Positions 1-7,708 of a stretch of 41,682 nt of DNA are shown one piece after another. Below the pieces are notes generated by a model, which was not told where the DNA came from, searched no databases, and saw only the letters and a list, made by a program, of their open reading frames with translations. How positions within the stretch are numbered: position 1 is the stretch's first letter; every line of letters starts with the position of its first letter. The stretch lies in contig CAJURQ010000034.1 of the NCBI GenBank assembly GCA_910588955.1, positions 1 through 41,682 of the forward strand, given 5' to 3'. The position numbers and the translations under genes were made by a program. The stretch is from an uncultured Lachnospiraceae bacterium (GTDB lineage: Bacteria > Bacillota > Clostridia > Lachnospirales > Lachnospiraceae).

Positions 1-84
1 ATGGATAATTCCTTACTGGCTGTAAGGGGTATTAACCATAAATATATTGTAGTAGGAGGAATGCTGATTAATATGTCAGCATAA
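1..84 (+). other. Short open frame at window edge, unrecognised
   Basis: An open frame of 27 codons runs from the first base to a TAA at 82-84. It has no visible upstream ribosome site because the window begins here, so it may be the 3' end of a gene lying to the left rather than a gene of its own. The peptide is not recognised. Bases 61-67 (ATGCTGA) and 76-82 (TCAGCAT) form a perfect 7-bp inverted repeat with an 8-base loop at the end of this frame. No T-run follows it, so it is not a standard terminator. Confidence 0.2.
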
Positions 85-140
85 ATTTCAAGGATCAAGT
101 TTGGAGTGCCTTCCATGAATAGTAAAATTCCAAAAACATA

Positions 141-190
141 TTGACACAGTGTCAGAATTGGATTATATTATCCATAATGACACTGTGTCA
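141..190 (+). promoter_or_regulatory. tetR-operon promoter with two palindromic operators
   Basis: A near-consensus sigma-A promoter is visible: -35 TTGACA at 141-146, a 17-base spacer, and -10 TATATT at 164-169. Two 13-bp palindromes lie over it. TGACACAGTGTCA at 142-154 overlaps the -35 box. TGACACTGTGTCA at 178-190 lies just past the -10, at the expected start of transcription. They are exact reverse complements, 36 bp apart. This arrangement is typical of autorepression by a TetR-family protein, and the next gene encodes one; that it binds here is inferred. Confidence 0.8.
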
Positions 191-217
191 GAATGTTAAA
201 AAGTAGGGAGGTGCAAA

Positions 218-841
218 ATGCCAAAGGGATCAGAAGAACTGACGGCGGCAAGAAAAGAGGAAATCATAACAGCCTGTGCCGAGCTGTATCAGACTATGAG
301 TTTTAAGGAAATCACCATCAAGGAAATCGGGAATGCGACTACCTTTACCCGGACTTCCATCTATAATTACTTTCAGACGAAGGAAGAAATTTTTTTGGCA
401 CTGCTGCAGAGGGAGTACGAATTGTGGGTCAATCGTCTGAGACAGATCCGGGCGAAACATGAAAGGATGACAGGGGAAGAATTTGCGTATGCACTGGCAC
501 GTTCACTGGAAGAGCGGAAAAACCTTTTAAAAATTATGTCCATGAACCACTATGACATGGAAGAAAACAGCCGTCTCGAACGGCTGACTGAATTTAAGGT
601 GGCATATGGGAAGTCACTTGCGGAGGTCAGGAACTGTCTGGATCAGTTTTTTCCGGAAATGACGGTTCAGGATAAGCAGGATTTTATCTTCTCCTTTTTC
701 CCGTTCATGTTTGGGATATACCCGTATACGGTGGTGACGGAAAAGCAGAGGGAGGCAATGACAAAGGCAAAAGTGAATTACGTGTATATGACGATTTATG
801 AGATCACATACGCGGAGGTAAAAAAATTACTTGGCGTGTGA
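218..841 (+). CDS. TetR/AcrR-family transcriptional regulator
   Basis: This 207-residue protein is of normal size for the family. The N-terminal helix-turn-helix lies at about residues 30-52 (KEITIKEIGNA...TRTSIYNYFQTKEE), the usual TetR pattern ending in YxYFxxKEE. The remainder is the helical ligand-binding domain, which is variable in this family, so no ligand can be named. The start at 218 has an AGGGAGGTG ribosome site at 205-213. It is the first gene of a probable five-gene operon, with 50 bases to the flavodoxin gene. Two palindromes in its promoter make autorepression likely. By context it should sense a quinone, electrophile or other redox-active compound; that is inference. Confidence 0.93.
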   Translation: MPKGSEELTAARKEEIITACAELYQTMSFKEITIKEIGNATTFTRTSIYNYFQTKEEIFLALLQREYELWVNRLRQIRAKHERMTGEEFAYALARSLEERKNLLKIMSMNHYDMEENSRLERLTEFKVAYGKSLAEVRNCLDQFFPEMTVQDKQDFIFSFFPFMFGIYPYTVVTEKQREAMTKAKVNYVYMTIYEITYAEVKKLLGV

Positions 842-891
842 TTGGCAGGAGAGGACGGAGTAAATTGTATGGAAGGAGAACTACTTTATTT

Positions 892-1581
892 ATGAAAAAA
901 TTATATTCTATTTTTATGACACTTGCTCTTATAGTGAGTCTTGCCGCCTGCGCCAGCGGGAAGGATGCGGATGTTTCCAATCCATCGTCTGACATACAGG
1001 AGCCGGAGCAGAATGATGAATTGTCAACTGAAGCACAGGAGCCGGGACAGAGCGGCGAACCATCAGCGGAAGAACAGGACGGGGCGGAGACAAAAGCGCT
1101 TGTCGTTTATTTTTCGGTTACGGGAAACACGAAGGCAGTTGCGGAAACACTGGCAAAGCTGCAGGATGCGGATATCTATGAAATTGTGCCGCAGCAGCCT
1201 TATACAGACGAGGATTTGAATTACAGTGACAGTGCCACGCGCGCAACAGCGGAGCAGAATGACCCGGAGGCACGTCCGGCAATACAGGGCAGCATAACGG
1301 ATTTTGAGCAGTATGATATCGTCTATGTGGGCTTTCCGATCTGGTGGGGAGATATGCCGAGAATCCTGTATACGTTTTTTGATTCTTACGATTTTAGCGG
1401 AAAGACCATCGCACCGTTCTGTACCAGCGGAGGAAGCGGACTTTCGGGAACGCCGGAAACAATTGCCGGACTGGAAGCGGGCGCGGAGGTTCTAGGCGGG
1501 CTTGCCGTGGGAAGTTCACAGGCAGATAATTCCGGCGACGCAGTAGCGGACTGGCTGAGCGGGCTTGGTCTTGCTAAGTAG
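892..1581 (+). CDS. Exported flavodoxin-like lipoprotein
   Basis: The protein has 229 residues. Residues 1-20 are a lipoprotein signal peptide ending in LAAC, so Cys20 is the probable lipidated residue and the protein sits on the outer face of the membrane. Residues about 25-65 are an acidic, Glu/Pro-rich linker. The flavodoxin fold follows, with a phosphate-binding loop around YFSVTGNTK, a YVGFPIWWGDMPR segment typical of the Flavodoxin_4 type that packs on FMN, and a CTSGGSGLSGT loop. It should bind FMN and carry electrons. An in-frame upstream start at 838 would hide the signal peptide; 892, with GGAAGGAG at 871-878, is preferred. An exported flavodoxin next to cytosolic reductases suggests extracellular or membrane-level electron transfer, which is inferred. 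Confidence 0.88.
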   Translation: MKKLYSIFMTLALIVSLAACASGKDADVSNPSSDIQEPEQNDELSTEAQEPGQSGEPSAEEQDGAETKALVVYFSVTGNTKAVAETLAKLQDADIYEIVPQQPYTDEDLNYSDSATRATAEQNDPEARPAIQGSITDFEQYDIVYVGFPIWWGDMPRILYTFFDSYDFSGKTIAPFCTSGGSGLSGTPETIAGLEAGAEVLGGLAVGSSQADNSGDAVADWLSGLGLAK

Positions 1582-1594
1582 GAGGACACGGCAT

Positions 1595-2632
1595 ATGAAA
1601 TATACAATACTTGGAAATTCAGATTTAAACGTATCACGTATCTGTATGGGCTGCATGGGGTTTGGCGATGCAGGATCCGGGCAGCATTCGTGGACGCTTG
1701 ACGAGGAGCATTCCCGTGAGATCATCCGGCGTGGACTTGAACTCGGCGTCAATTTCTTTGACACGGCAATCGGCTACCAGAGCGGCACAAGCGAGCAGTA
1801 TGTGGGCAGGGCGCTGCGGGATTTTGCGAAGCGTGACGAGGTGGTTGTGGCGACAAAATTCCTGCCCCGCACGCAGGAGGATATTGCGGCGGGAATCACG
1901 GGGCAGCAGCATATCGAGCGCATGATAAATAAGAGCCTTGAAAATCTTGGTATGGATTATGTGGATCTGTACATTTACCATATGTGGGATTACCAGACGC
2001 CGCTTTACGACATTATGGAAGGTCTGAATCATATTGTTAAGGCGGGAAAGGCAAGATATATCGGCATTTCCAATTGTTTTGCATGGCAGCTGGCAAAGGC
2101 GAACGCGCTGGCGGAGAAAGAGGGCTTTGCAAAATTCGTTTCCGTTCAGGGGCATTATAACCTGATCTTCCGTGAGGAGGAGAGGGAGATGGCGAAGCTG
2201 TGCGCGGAGGATAACATTGCTATGACGTCCTACAGTGCGCTTGCTGGCGGGCGTCTGTCAAAGGCTCCCGGCGAGACTTCAAAGCGTCTGGAAGAAGACA
2301 GTTATGCAAAATTAAAGTATGATGCAATGGCGCAGCAGGACGGCGTGATTATTGCGCGTGTGATGGAGCTGGCGGAGAAACGAGGTGTATCCATGACGGA
2401 AATTTCCCTTGCGTGGCTTTTGTCAAAGGTGACGGCTCCGGTGGTCGGAGCGACCAAGCTGCACCATATGGAAGGGGCGGCGAAGGCGGTAGATTTAGTC
2501 CTTACGGAGGAAGAAATGGCGTATCTGGAGGAGCCGTATGTCCCCCATGCGCTAGTGGGCGTTATGGCGCAAAATACGGTTTCGGCGGCAAAAGAAAAGC
2601 ACGTCTGGTCAACGGGAAATCAGAAAATATAG
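1595..2632 (+). CDS. Aldo/keto reductase
   Basis: This 345-residue NADPH-dependent oxidoreductase of the aldo/keto reductase superfamily has the length expected of the Kv-beta/YghZ-like branch. The catalytic tetrad is visible: Asp56 (FFDTAIGY), Tyr61, Lys88 (VATKF) and His129 (IYHMW). A GKARYIGISN segment and a late VVGATKLHHMEGA segment belong to the barrel and the cofactor phosphate site. The start at 1595 is chosen because GGAGG at 1581-1585 lies 9 bases upstream. The gene begins 13 bases after the flavodoxin stop, so it belongs to the same operon. It probably reduces aldehydes or ketones; the substrate is unknown. Confidence 0.93.
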   Translation: MKYTILGNSDLNVSRICMGCMGFGDAGSGQHSWTLDEEHSREIIRRGLELGVNFFDTAIGYQSGTSEQYVGRALRDFAKRDEVVVATKFLPRTQEDIAAGITGQQHIERMINKSLENLGMDYVDLYIYHMWDYQTPLYDIMEGLNHIVKAGKARYIGISNCFAWQLAKANALAEKEGFAKFVSVQGHYNLIFREEEREMAKLCAEDNIAMTSYSALAGGRLSKAPGETSKRLEEDSYAKLKYDAMAQQDGVIIARVMELAEKRGVSMTEISLAWLLSKVTAPVVGATKLHHMEGAAKAVDLVLTEEEMAYLEEPYVPHALVGVMAQNTVSAAKEKHVWSTGNQKI

Positions 2633-2677
2633 AGGCTGCAGACGTGAGAAAAAATGAGTAGATAGGAGGAAAGCAAA

Positions 2678-3007
2678 ATGGTAAAACAGACGGCAGGAAG
2701 GGATCAGCTTGGGGACTTCGCCCCGAAATTTGCACAGTTAAATGATGATGTGTTGTTTGGCGAGGTGTGGAACAGAGAGGACAAACTCTCTTTGCGGGAT
2801 CGCTCCCTTGTGACGGTCGTATCGTTGATGGCACAGGGGCTGGTGGATTCTTCGTTCCAGTACCATCTGATGAGCGCGAAAAATAACGGGATCACGAAAG
2901 CGGAAATTGCCGAGATTTTAACCCATGCGGCATTTTACGCAGGATGGCCTAAGGCATGGGCGGCTTTTAAGATGGCGAAAGAGGTTTGGACGGAGGAAAC
3001 AAAATAG
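2678..3007 (+). CDS. Carboxymuconolactone decarboxylase family protein
   Basis: The protein has 109 residues, the usual size of a single-domain member of the AhpD/carboxymuconolactone decarboxylase family. It is recognised by the LSLRDRSLVTVVSLMAQG segment, the HLMSAKNNGITKAEI segment, and the C-terminal ILTHAAFYAGWPKAWAA. The CxxC pair of true AhpD peroxidase partners is absent, so a thiol-peroxidase role is unlikely. Members of this type are common beside aldo/keto reductases and FMN reductases in clostridia, with a presumed detoxification or decarboxylase-like role. The ribosome site is AGGAGGAAAG, and the gene lies 45 bases after the aldo/keto reductase stop. Confidence 0.9.
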   Translation: MVKQTAGRDQLGDFAPKFAQLNDDVLFGEVWNREDKLSLRDRSLVTVVSLMAQGLVDSSFQYHLMSAKNNGITKAEIAEILTHAAFYAGWPKAWAAFKMAKEVWTEETK

Positions 3008-3024
3008 ATAAGGAGGGTATGTCA

Positions 3025-3642
3025 ATGAAAGTACTTATGATCAACGGAAGTCCCCGCATAGGCGGCAACACATCCATCGCCTTAAAAGAGATGGAGCATA
3101 TTTTTGCGGCGGAGGGCGTGGAGACGGAAACGATCCAGATCGGAAACAAGGATATCCGCGGCTGTATCGCCTGCGGCACTTGTGCGGACAAAGGGAAATG
3201 TGTGTTTGACGACATGGTGAATGAGACGGCGCCGAAATTTGAGGCGTGCGACGGGCTGGTGATCGCGTCGCCGGTTTACTATGCGTCTGCAAACGGCACG
3301 ATGGTTTCTTTTTTAGACAGGCTGTTTTACAGCACGCCTTTTGACAAGAGCATGAAGGTAGGGGCGAGCGTCGTGGTGGCAAGGCGGGGCGGTATGTCGG
3401 CGACCTTTGACGAGTTAAACAAGTATTTTACAATCTGCGGTATGCCGGTGGCGTCCAGCCAGTACTGGAACAGCGTCCACGGCAGGGTGCAGGGCGAGGC
3501 GGCGCAGGATGCGGAAGGGCTGCAGACGATGCGAACGCTTGCCAGAAATATGACCTTCCTGATGAAGAGCATTGCGCTCGGGAAGGAAAAGTACGGTCTG
3601 CCGGAGAAAGAGCCTGTGCAGAGAACGAATTTCATCAGTTAA
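3025..3642 (+). CDS. NAD(P)H-dependent FMN reductase / flavodoxin-fold oxidoreductase
   Basis: This 205-residue protein starts with the NADPH-dependent FMN reductase signature (MKVLMINGSPR at residues 1-11, then GGNT). It carries four cysteines at positions 47, 50, 53 and 59 (GCIACGTCADKGKC), a pattern seen in iron-sulfur flavoproteins of anaerobes, so it may carry a small iron-sulfur centre. ASPVYYASANGTM is the FMN-contact loop. Met at 3025 is favoured over 3019 because AGGAGGG at 3011-3017 is 7 bases away from it but only 1 from 3019. It is the last gene of the redox operon and overlaps the convergent cotransporter gene by 8 bases. Confidence 0.9.
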   Translation: MKVLMINGSPRIGGNTSIALKEMEHIFAAEGVETETIQIGNKDIRGCIACGTCADKGKCVFDDMVNETAPKFEACDGLVIASPVYYASANGTMVSFLDRLFYSTPFDKSMKVGASVVVARRGGMSATFDELNKYFTICGMPVASSQYWNSVHGRVQGEAAQDAEGLQTMRTLARNMTFLMKSIALGKEKYGLPEKEPVQRTNFIS

Positions 3643-5389
3643 TCTTTGGCAGTACATATTTTTCGGAGTAGAAGGCATACTGATCTTTGTAATAAGGGCT
3701 TTCCTCCTTCATGACGGAAAGGGAATGGTGTAGATTCATGCTGTTTTCCGCAGCGTCCACGATACAGATGGCGATGTTGGAGCAGTGGTCTGCCGCCCTT
3801 TCCAGATTGGTGAGAAGGTCCAGCCAGATAAAGCCTGTCTCAATGGAGCAGATGCCCTTTTTCAAACGCCTTACATGGGCGTTTCGCATGTTCTCTTTCA
3901 AATCGTCGATGACCTGTTCCAGCGGTTCTATATTTCGTGACAGTTCCAGATCGTTTTGTACAAAGGCGCTGCAGGAGAGCGTCATAATTTCTGACACGGC
4001 GCTGCAAAGCACGTCCAGTTCTTTTAAGGCTTCGGGGGTGAACTGCAGTTTTTTGTCCTTTAGTTCTTCCGCAGACTTTAGAATATTAACGCTGTGGTCG
4101 GAAATCCGCTCGAGATCGCCGATCACTTTTAACATCATGGAGACGCTGCCGCTGTCGGCATCGCTCATCTGATAGCTGCTCAGTTTCACAAGGTAGGTTC
4201 CCAGCATATCTTCATAGTGATCGCATTTTTCTTCCGCTTCCATTACTTCTTTAGCGGTCTGTTTGTCGTACCGGGTCAAAAGATTCATCCCGTTTTTCAA
4301 AGACGTGGTGGAGATTTCCGCCATTTCCCGCACCAGCGTATAGCATCTGTCCAGCGCGATATGGGGTGCGGCGAGGAGTCTTTCGTCCAGTATGGAGGCG
4401 GTTTCTTCCGCTTCGGTGTCGGGGACGAGCTTCACCGCCAGCTTTTCCAGAAGGGCGGATGTGGGGAGGAGCAGGATGGTGCACAAAATGTTAAAGGCGG
4501 AGTGGGTGAGCGCGATGCCGAACAAAGATGCGGATTCATCCAAAAACGCGGGTTTTATAAACAGGGATACGGGAAGAAAGACGAGGAGCAGGATTAGTGT
4601 TCCAAGTATATTAAAGGACAGATGAACAACCGCCGCCCGTCTGGCATTCTTTGTCGTGCCGAAGGAGGAGAGGAGGGCAGTTGCGCAGGTGCCGATATTC
4701 TGTCCCATGATGATCGGCATAGCAGCGCCGTAGGAAACCTGTCCCGTGGAGGCGAGCGCCTGCAGGATGCCGACGGAGGCGGAGCTCGACTGGATTACCG
4801 CCGTGAGTACGGCGCCCACGATGATACCGAGAACGGGATTTTTAAACAGGATAAACATCTGCTGGAATGCGGGCACGTCGGCAAGCCCCGATACGGCGGA
4901 GGACATGGCGTCCATGCCGAACATCAGGGTGGCAAAACCTAAAAGGATGGTGCCGGAATCCTTTTTCTTGCTTGTCTTTCCAAACATAAAAAGGAGAATG
5001 CCCGCAGTGGCGAGAATAGGCGTGAAGGAGGTGGGCTTGAGCATCTTGACAAAAAGGTTGTCGCTGGAAATGCCGCTTAAGCTTAAAAGCCATGCGGTGA
5101 CGGTGGTGCCAACGTTTGCCCCCATGATCACGTTGATTGCCTGTTTTAAGGTCATCACGCCGGAGTTGACAAAGCCAACCACCATCACGGTTGCGGCGGA
5201 GGAACTCTGAATCACGGCGGTGACGACCAGACCCGTCAGAAAGCCCGCAGTCTTACTCTGGGTTAGTTTGGCGAGGAGCAGCTTTAAACTCCCCTCCGCA
5301 CGCCGTTCTAACGACTCGCTCATCACGCTCATGCCGAACAGAAAGAGGCTTAAGCCGCCGGCAAGTGCCAAAATATCAAAAATATCCAT
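3635..5389 (-). CDS. Na+/phosphate cotransporter with C-terminal PhoU-like domain
   Basis: This 584-residue membrane protein belongs to the NptA/YjbB (Na/Pi-II) family. The two inverted transport repeats each carry a QSSSA motif (TAVIQSSSAATVM and TAVIQSSSASVGI) followed by GANVGTT or GQNIGTC. About eight hydrophobic segments fill residues 1-320. Residues about 340-560 are a soluble helical PhoU-like domain, expected to be cytosolic. It should move phosphate, or a similar anion, with sodium. It is the last gene of an operon behind a two-component system: only 15 bases separate it from the regulator stop, and its AGGAGG ribosome site overlaps that stop. It is therefore likely a target of the KdpE-like regulator. 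Confidence 0.92.
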   Translation of the reverse strand: MDIFDILALAGGLSLFLFGMSVMSESLERRAEGSLKLLLAKLTQSKTAGFLTGLVVTAVIQSSSAATVMVVGFVNSGVMTLKQAINVIMGANVGTTVTAWLLSLSGISSDNLFVKMLKPTSFTPILATAGILLFMFGKTSKKKDSGTILLGFATLMFGMDAMSSAVSGLADVPAFQQMFILFKNPVLGIIVGAVLTAVIQSSSASVGILQALASTGQVSYGAAMPIIMGQNIGTCATALLSSFGTTKNARRAAVVHLSFNILGTLILLLVFLPVSLFIKPAFLDESASLFGIALTHSAFNILCTILLLPTSALLEKLAVKLVPDTEAEETASILDERLLAAPHIALDRCYTLVREMAEISTTSLKNGMNLLTRYDKQTAKEVMEAEEKCDHYEDMLGTYLVKLSSYQMSDADSGSVSMMLKVIGDLERISDHSVNILKSAEELKDKKLQFTPEALKELDVLCSAVSEIMTLSCSAFVQNDLELSRNIEPLEQVIDDLKENMRNAHVRRLKKGICSIETGFIWLDLLTNLERAADHCSNIAICIVDAAENSMNLHHSLSVMKEESPYYKDQYAFYSEKYVLPKIN

Positions 5390-5404
5390 AACTCTTATAT
5401 CCTC

Positions 5405-6097
5405 CTACATGCGGTATCCGATCCCGAGTTCATTTTCGATATAGTTTTTCTTCCCCGGTTTCGCGCCCAGTTTTTTTCGTATATTCGCCATATTTACCTG
5501 CAGCTTCTTGATGCTGCCCGAATCGCTGTAGCCCCAGATCTCTTTGATAATTGCGTTATAGGTAACCACCTTTCCCGGGCAGCGGGACAGGTAGGAAAGA
5601 ATGTCATATTCGGTGTGGGTCAATTTTATTTCCGACTGGGCAATAAACACCTTTCTTGCGCCGTAGTTGATGACAAGATCGTCCAGTGTAAATGTGCCGT
5701 CTAGGGAAATTTCTGTGCCGGAATGAAACGCGGCTGTTCGCAGGGCGGAGCGTACCCTTGCCATCAATTCGGCGGAACTGAAAGGTTTGGTGACATAATC
5801 ATTTGCACCAAGGTCCAGCGCCTCCACCTTATCGGATTCGTCTATTCTGGCGGACAGAACGATAACAGGCGTGAGGGAATCTCTTCTGATTTCCCGAAGC
5901 AGATCGACGCCATCTCCGTCGGGGAGACCGAGGTCCAGTATGACCAGATCAGGGCGGTGCGAGAAATATAGCATTTTCCCGTTGGCATAATCCCTTGCCG
6001 GAACTGCCTGATAGCCGTCCGCCTCCAGCAAGGCGCCGATCAGATGGCGGATATTTTTTTCATCTTCTACCACAAGAATTTTATATTTACTGCTCAT
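5405..6097 (-). CDS. KdpE-like OmpR-family response regulator
   Basis: The protein has 230 residues, normal for the OmpR/PhoB family. The receiver domain holds acidic residues Glu11 and Asp12, the phospho-accepting Asp55 (LVILDLGLPDGDG) and the lysine of VTKPFS. The C-terminal winged helix-turn-helix runs from about residue 130 to the end, with HTEYDILSYLSRCPGKVVT and LQVNMANIRKKLG. Similarity to KdpE is strongest in the receiver. No kdpFABC potassium pump genes are present; the downstream gene is a Na/Pi cotransporter instead. The start overlaps the kinase stop by 11 bases, so the two are translationally coupled. Confidence 0.92.
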   Translation of the reverse strand: MSSKYKILVVEDEKNIRHLIGALLEADGYQAVPARDYANGKMLYFSHRPDLVILDLGLPDGDGVDLLREIRRDSLTPVIVLSARIDESDKVEALDLGANDYVTKPFSSAELMARVRSALRTAAFHSGTEISLDGTFTLDDLVINYGARKVFIAQSEIKLTHTEYDILSYLSRCPGKVVTYNAIIKEIWGYSDSGSIKKLQVNMANIRKKLGAKPGKKNYIENELGIGYRM

Positions 6098-7160
6098 CTG
6101 CCGTCTCCTCCGTATCTAATGTGAATCGAAAGAGCGATCCCCCGTCTTTGCGGCTCTCTGCCGTGATGGTTCCGCCGTGCGCCCGGATGATGGCGGCGCA
6201 TACGGAAAGACCGATCCCGGCGTTGCTCCTCCTGCTGTCGGGTGGCAGATTTTCCGTCTGATAGTAACCCGTAAACAGCGTCTTCAATCGTTCTTTTTCA
6301 ATGCCGCAGCCGTTATCACTGATTTCAAACACGGCTTTTCCGGACAGAACGGACACTTTTAAACAGAGTATGGTCATTCCTTTGGCGTGGCAAACGGCAT
6401 TTTCCAGAATATTTATCACAACCTGTTCGATCAGAAGAGCGTCCATCTGAATAGTGATAAATTCGTCCGGCAATTCGAGAGTCACCTCTCTGTCAGGATA
6501 ACGTTTATAAAATTTGTTCAGCGCCGCGTCGAGAAATTCATCCAACACGGTCGAGGTTTTTATAATTTTAACGTTTGTGCTGTCCAGTCTCGTGACTGAA
6601 AGCAGATTTTCCACCATGCGGGTGAGCCATGCGGCGTCCTCGCGGATGCTTTGCAGCATTTTGACCTGCTGCTCTTTGGTTAAGCCGTTTTCGTTTTCCA
6701 AAAGGGCGGAGCTGGCACCGTAGATAGTTGTGAGAGGTGTGCGAAGGTCGTGGGATACGGCACGCAAAAGATCCGCCCGCATCTTTTCCATTTCGCTCTT
6801 CGACTTTAAAGTTTCCTGATTTTTGATTTTCGTAGTAAGCGTACAGGTGATAAAGGCAATAACGATCATAATAGCGGAAGTAACGAGATTGTCGGTTACG
6901 GTAAAATTTAGACGGAAATACGGGAGTTCAAAGACAAACTCAAAGATGAGGACGCTGGCAAGGGCGGACAGGATGCCGTAAAGATAACCTTCCGTGGAAA
7001 GGGCAGTCAAAAAAGCACCCAGAATAAAAACAGCAGGAATCAGGGCATGTGCGCCGGAAAAGGTCTGCAGCAGCAGACACAGGACAAAGCATGTGGCTAA
7101 AATAAAAACGGTAAAAACGATATTCGTCAAACTTTTGGGGATCTTTTTCATGGTTTTCAC
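6087..7160 (-). CDS. KdpD-like sensor histidine kinase, short form
   Basis: The protein has 357 residues. Four hydrophobic segments at about residues 10-105 resemble the KdpD transmembrane domain (DUF4118). A HisKA domain follows with the phospho-accepting His near residue 137 (SHDLRTPLTTIYG), then a HATPase domain with ENAVCHA (N box), DNGCGIEKE (G1) and GIGLSVC (G2). The large N-terminal KdpD and Usp domains of full KdpD (about 890 residues) are absent. The start is taken as GTG at 7160, because AAGGAGG at 7170-7176 is 9 bases from it, whereas the ATG at 7151 would be 18 bases away. It senses an unknown membrane-level signal and pairs with the next gene. Confidence 0.9.
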   Translation of the reverse strand: MKTMKKIPKSLTNIVFTVFILATCFVLCLLLQTFSGAHALIPAVFILGAFLTALSTEGYLYGILSALASVLIFEFVFELPYFRLNFTVTDNLVTSAIMIVIAFITCTLTTKIKNQETLKSKSEMEKMRADLLRAVSHDLRTPLTTIYGASSALLENENGLTKEQQVKMLQSIREDAAWLTRMVENLLSVTRLDSTNVKIIKTSTVLDEFLDAALNKFYKRYPDREVTLELPDEFITIQMDALLIEQVVINILENAVCHAKGMTILCLKVSVLSGKAVFEISDNGCGIEKERLKTLFTGYYQTENLPPDSRRSNAGIGLSVCAAIIRAHGGTITAESRKDGGSLFRFTLDTEETADEQ

Positions 7161-7191
7161 GGTAAAACGCCTCCTTGACAAAAGGGAAACA

Positions 7192-7227
7192 CGGCATGAC
7201 AGGCACAAAGCGCGGCATGTCCGGCAC
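7192..7227 (-). promoter_or_regulatory. Direct repeat upstream of the KdpD/KdpE-like operon
   Basis: Two copies of the 15-base pattern CGGCATGNCNGGCAC lie at 7192-7206 and 7213-7227, starting exactly 21 bp (two helical turns) apart. They lie between the sensor-kinase ribosome site (7170-7176) and a candidate minus-strand -10 (TATACT, about 7237-7242). OmpR-type regulators bind tandem direct repeats on one face of DNA, so this could be an autoregulatory site. That is inferred from spacing only. Confidence 0.35.
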
Positions 7228-7290
7228 GATCTATAAAATAGTATACATGAAATGCGGTTAAGATTTGGATAAGAATGGGGAGGGGAATGC

Positions 7291-7670
7291 TTAGGAGCGG
7301 CGCACAGCCTTCTTGATAGCCTCAAAACTTTCCTCGCTCAGGTCATGTTCCACCCGGCAGGCATCCTCCAGCGCGGTCTCGCGGCTAACGCCGATGCTGA
7401 TGAGCCAGTCGGAGAGGATGGTGTGGCGTTCCAGTACGTTTTCGGCGCGTTCCCGTCCACTTTCGGTGAGCGTGATATAGCCGTTGCCGGACATGGTGAT
7501 ATAAGCTTTTTCGCGCAGGTTTTCATTGCCACGCTGACGCTTGGCTTGCTGAAATTCATTTCGGTTGCGATATCTATGGAGCGGACCTGTCCCAGTCTTT
7601 TCTGCAACAAAAGAATGGTCTCCAGATAGTCTTCCTGTGATTCGTCCGCGCGGTGCTTGATATAACTCAT
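7291..7670 (-). pseudogene. DtxR/MntR-type metal-dependent regulator, frameshifted
   Basis: The first 50 residues (MSYIKHRADESQEDYLETIL... to ...FSKPSVSVAMK) are the start of a DtxR-family helix-turn-helix. The rest (NLREKAYITMSGNGYITLT... to ...FEAIKKAVRRS) lies in the adjacent frame. The break is at 7520-7523, a run of four A on the coding strand. Five A would read MKNLREK and restore a protein of about 126 residues, the usual length of short clostridial members without an SH3-like domain. Metal-binding residues survive in both halves, including the ExxCxxEH motif (EDACRVEH). The start at 7670 has GGAGG upstream. As written the regulator cannot be made intact; a base lost in sequencing is the alternative explanation. 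Confidence 0.85.
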
Positions 7671-7708
7671 GGGTTTCCTCCAATGTCCGAAAGGGAGCAG
7701 TATAAGCC

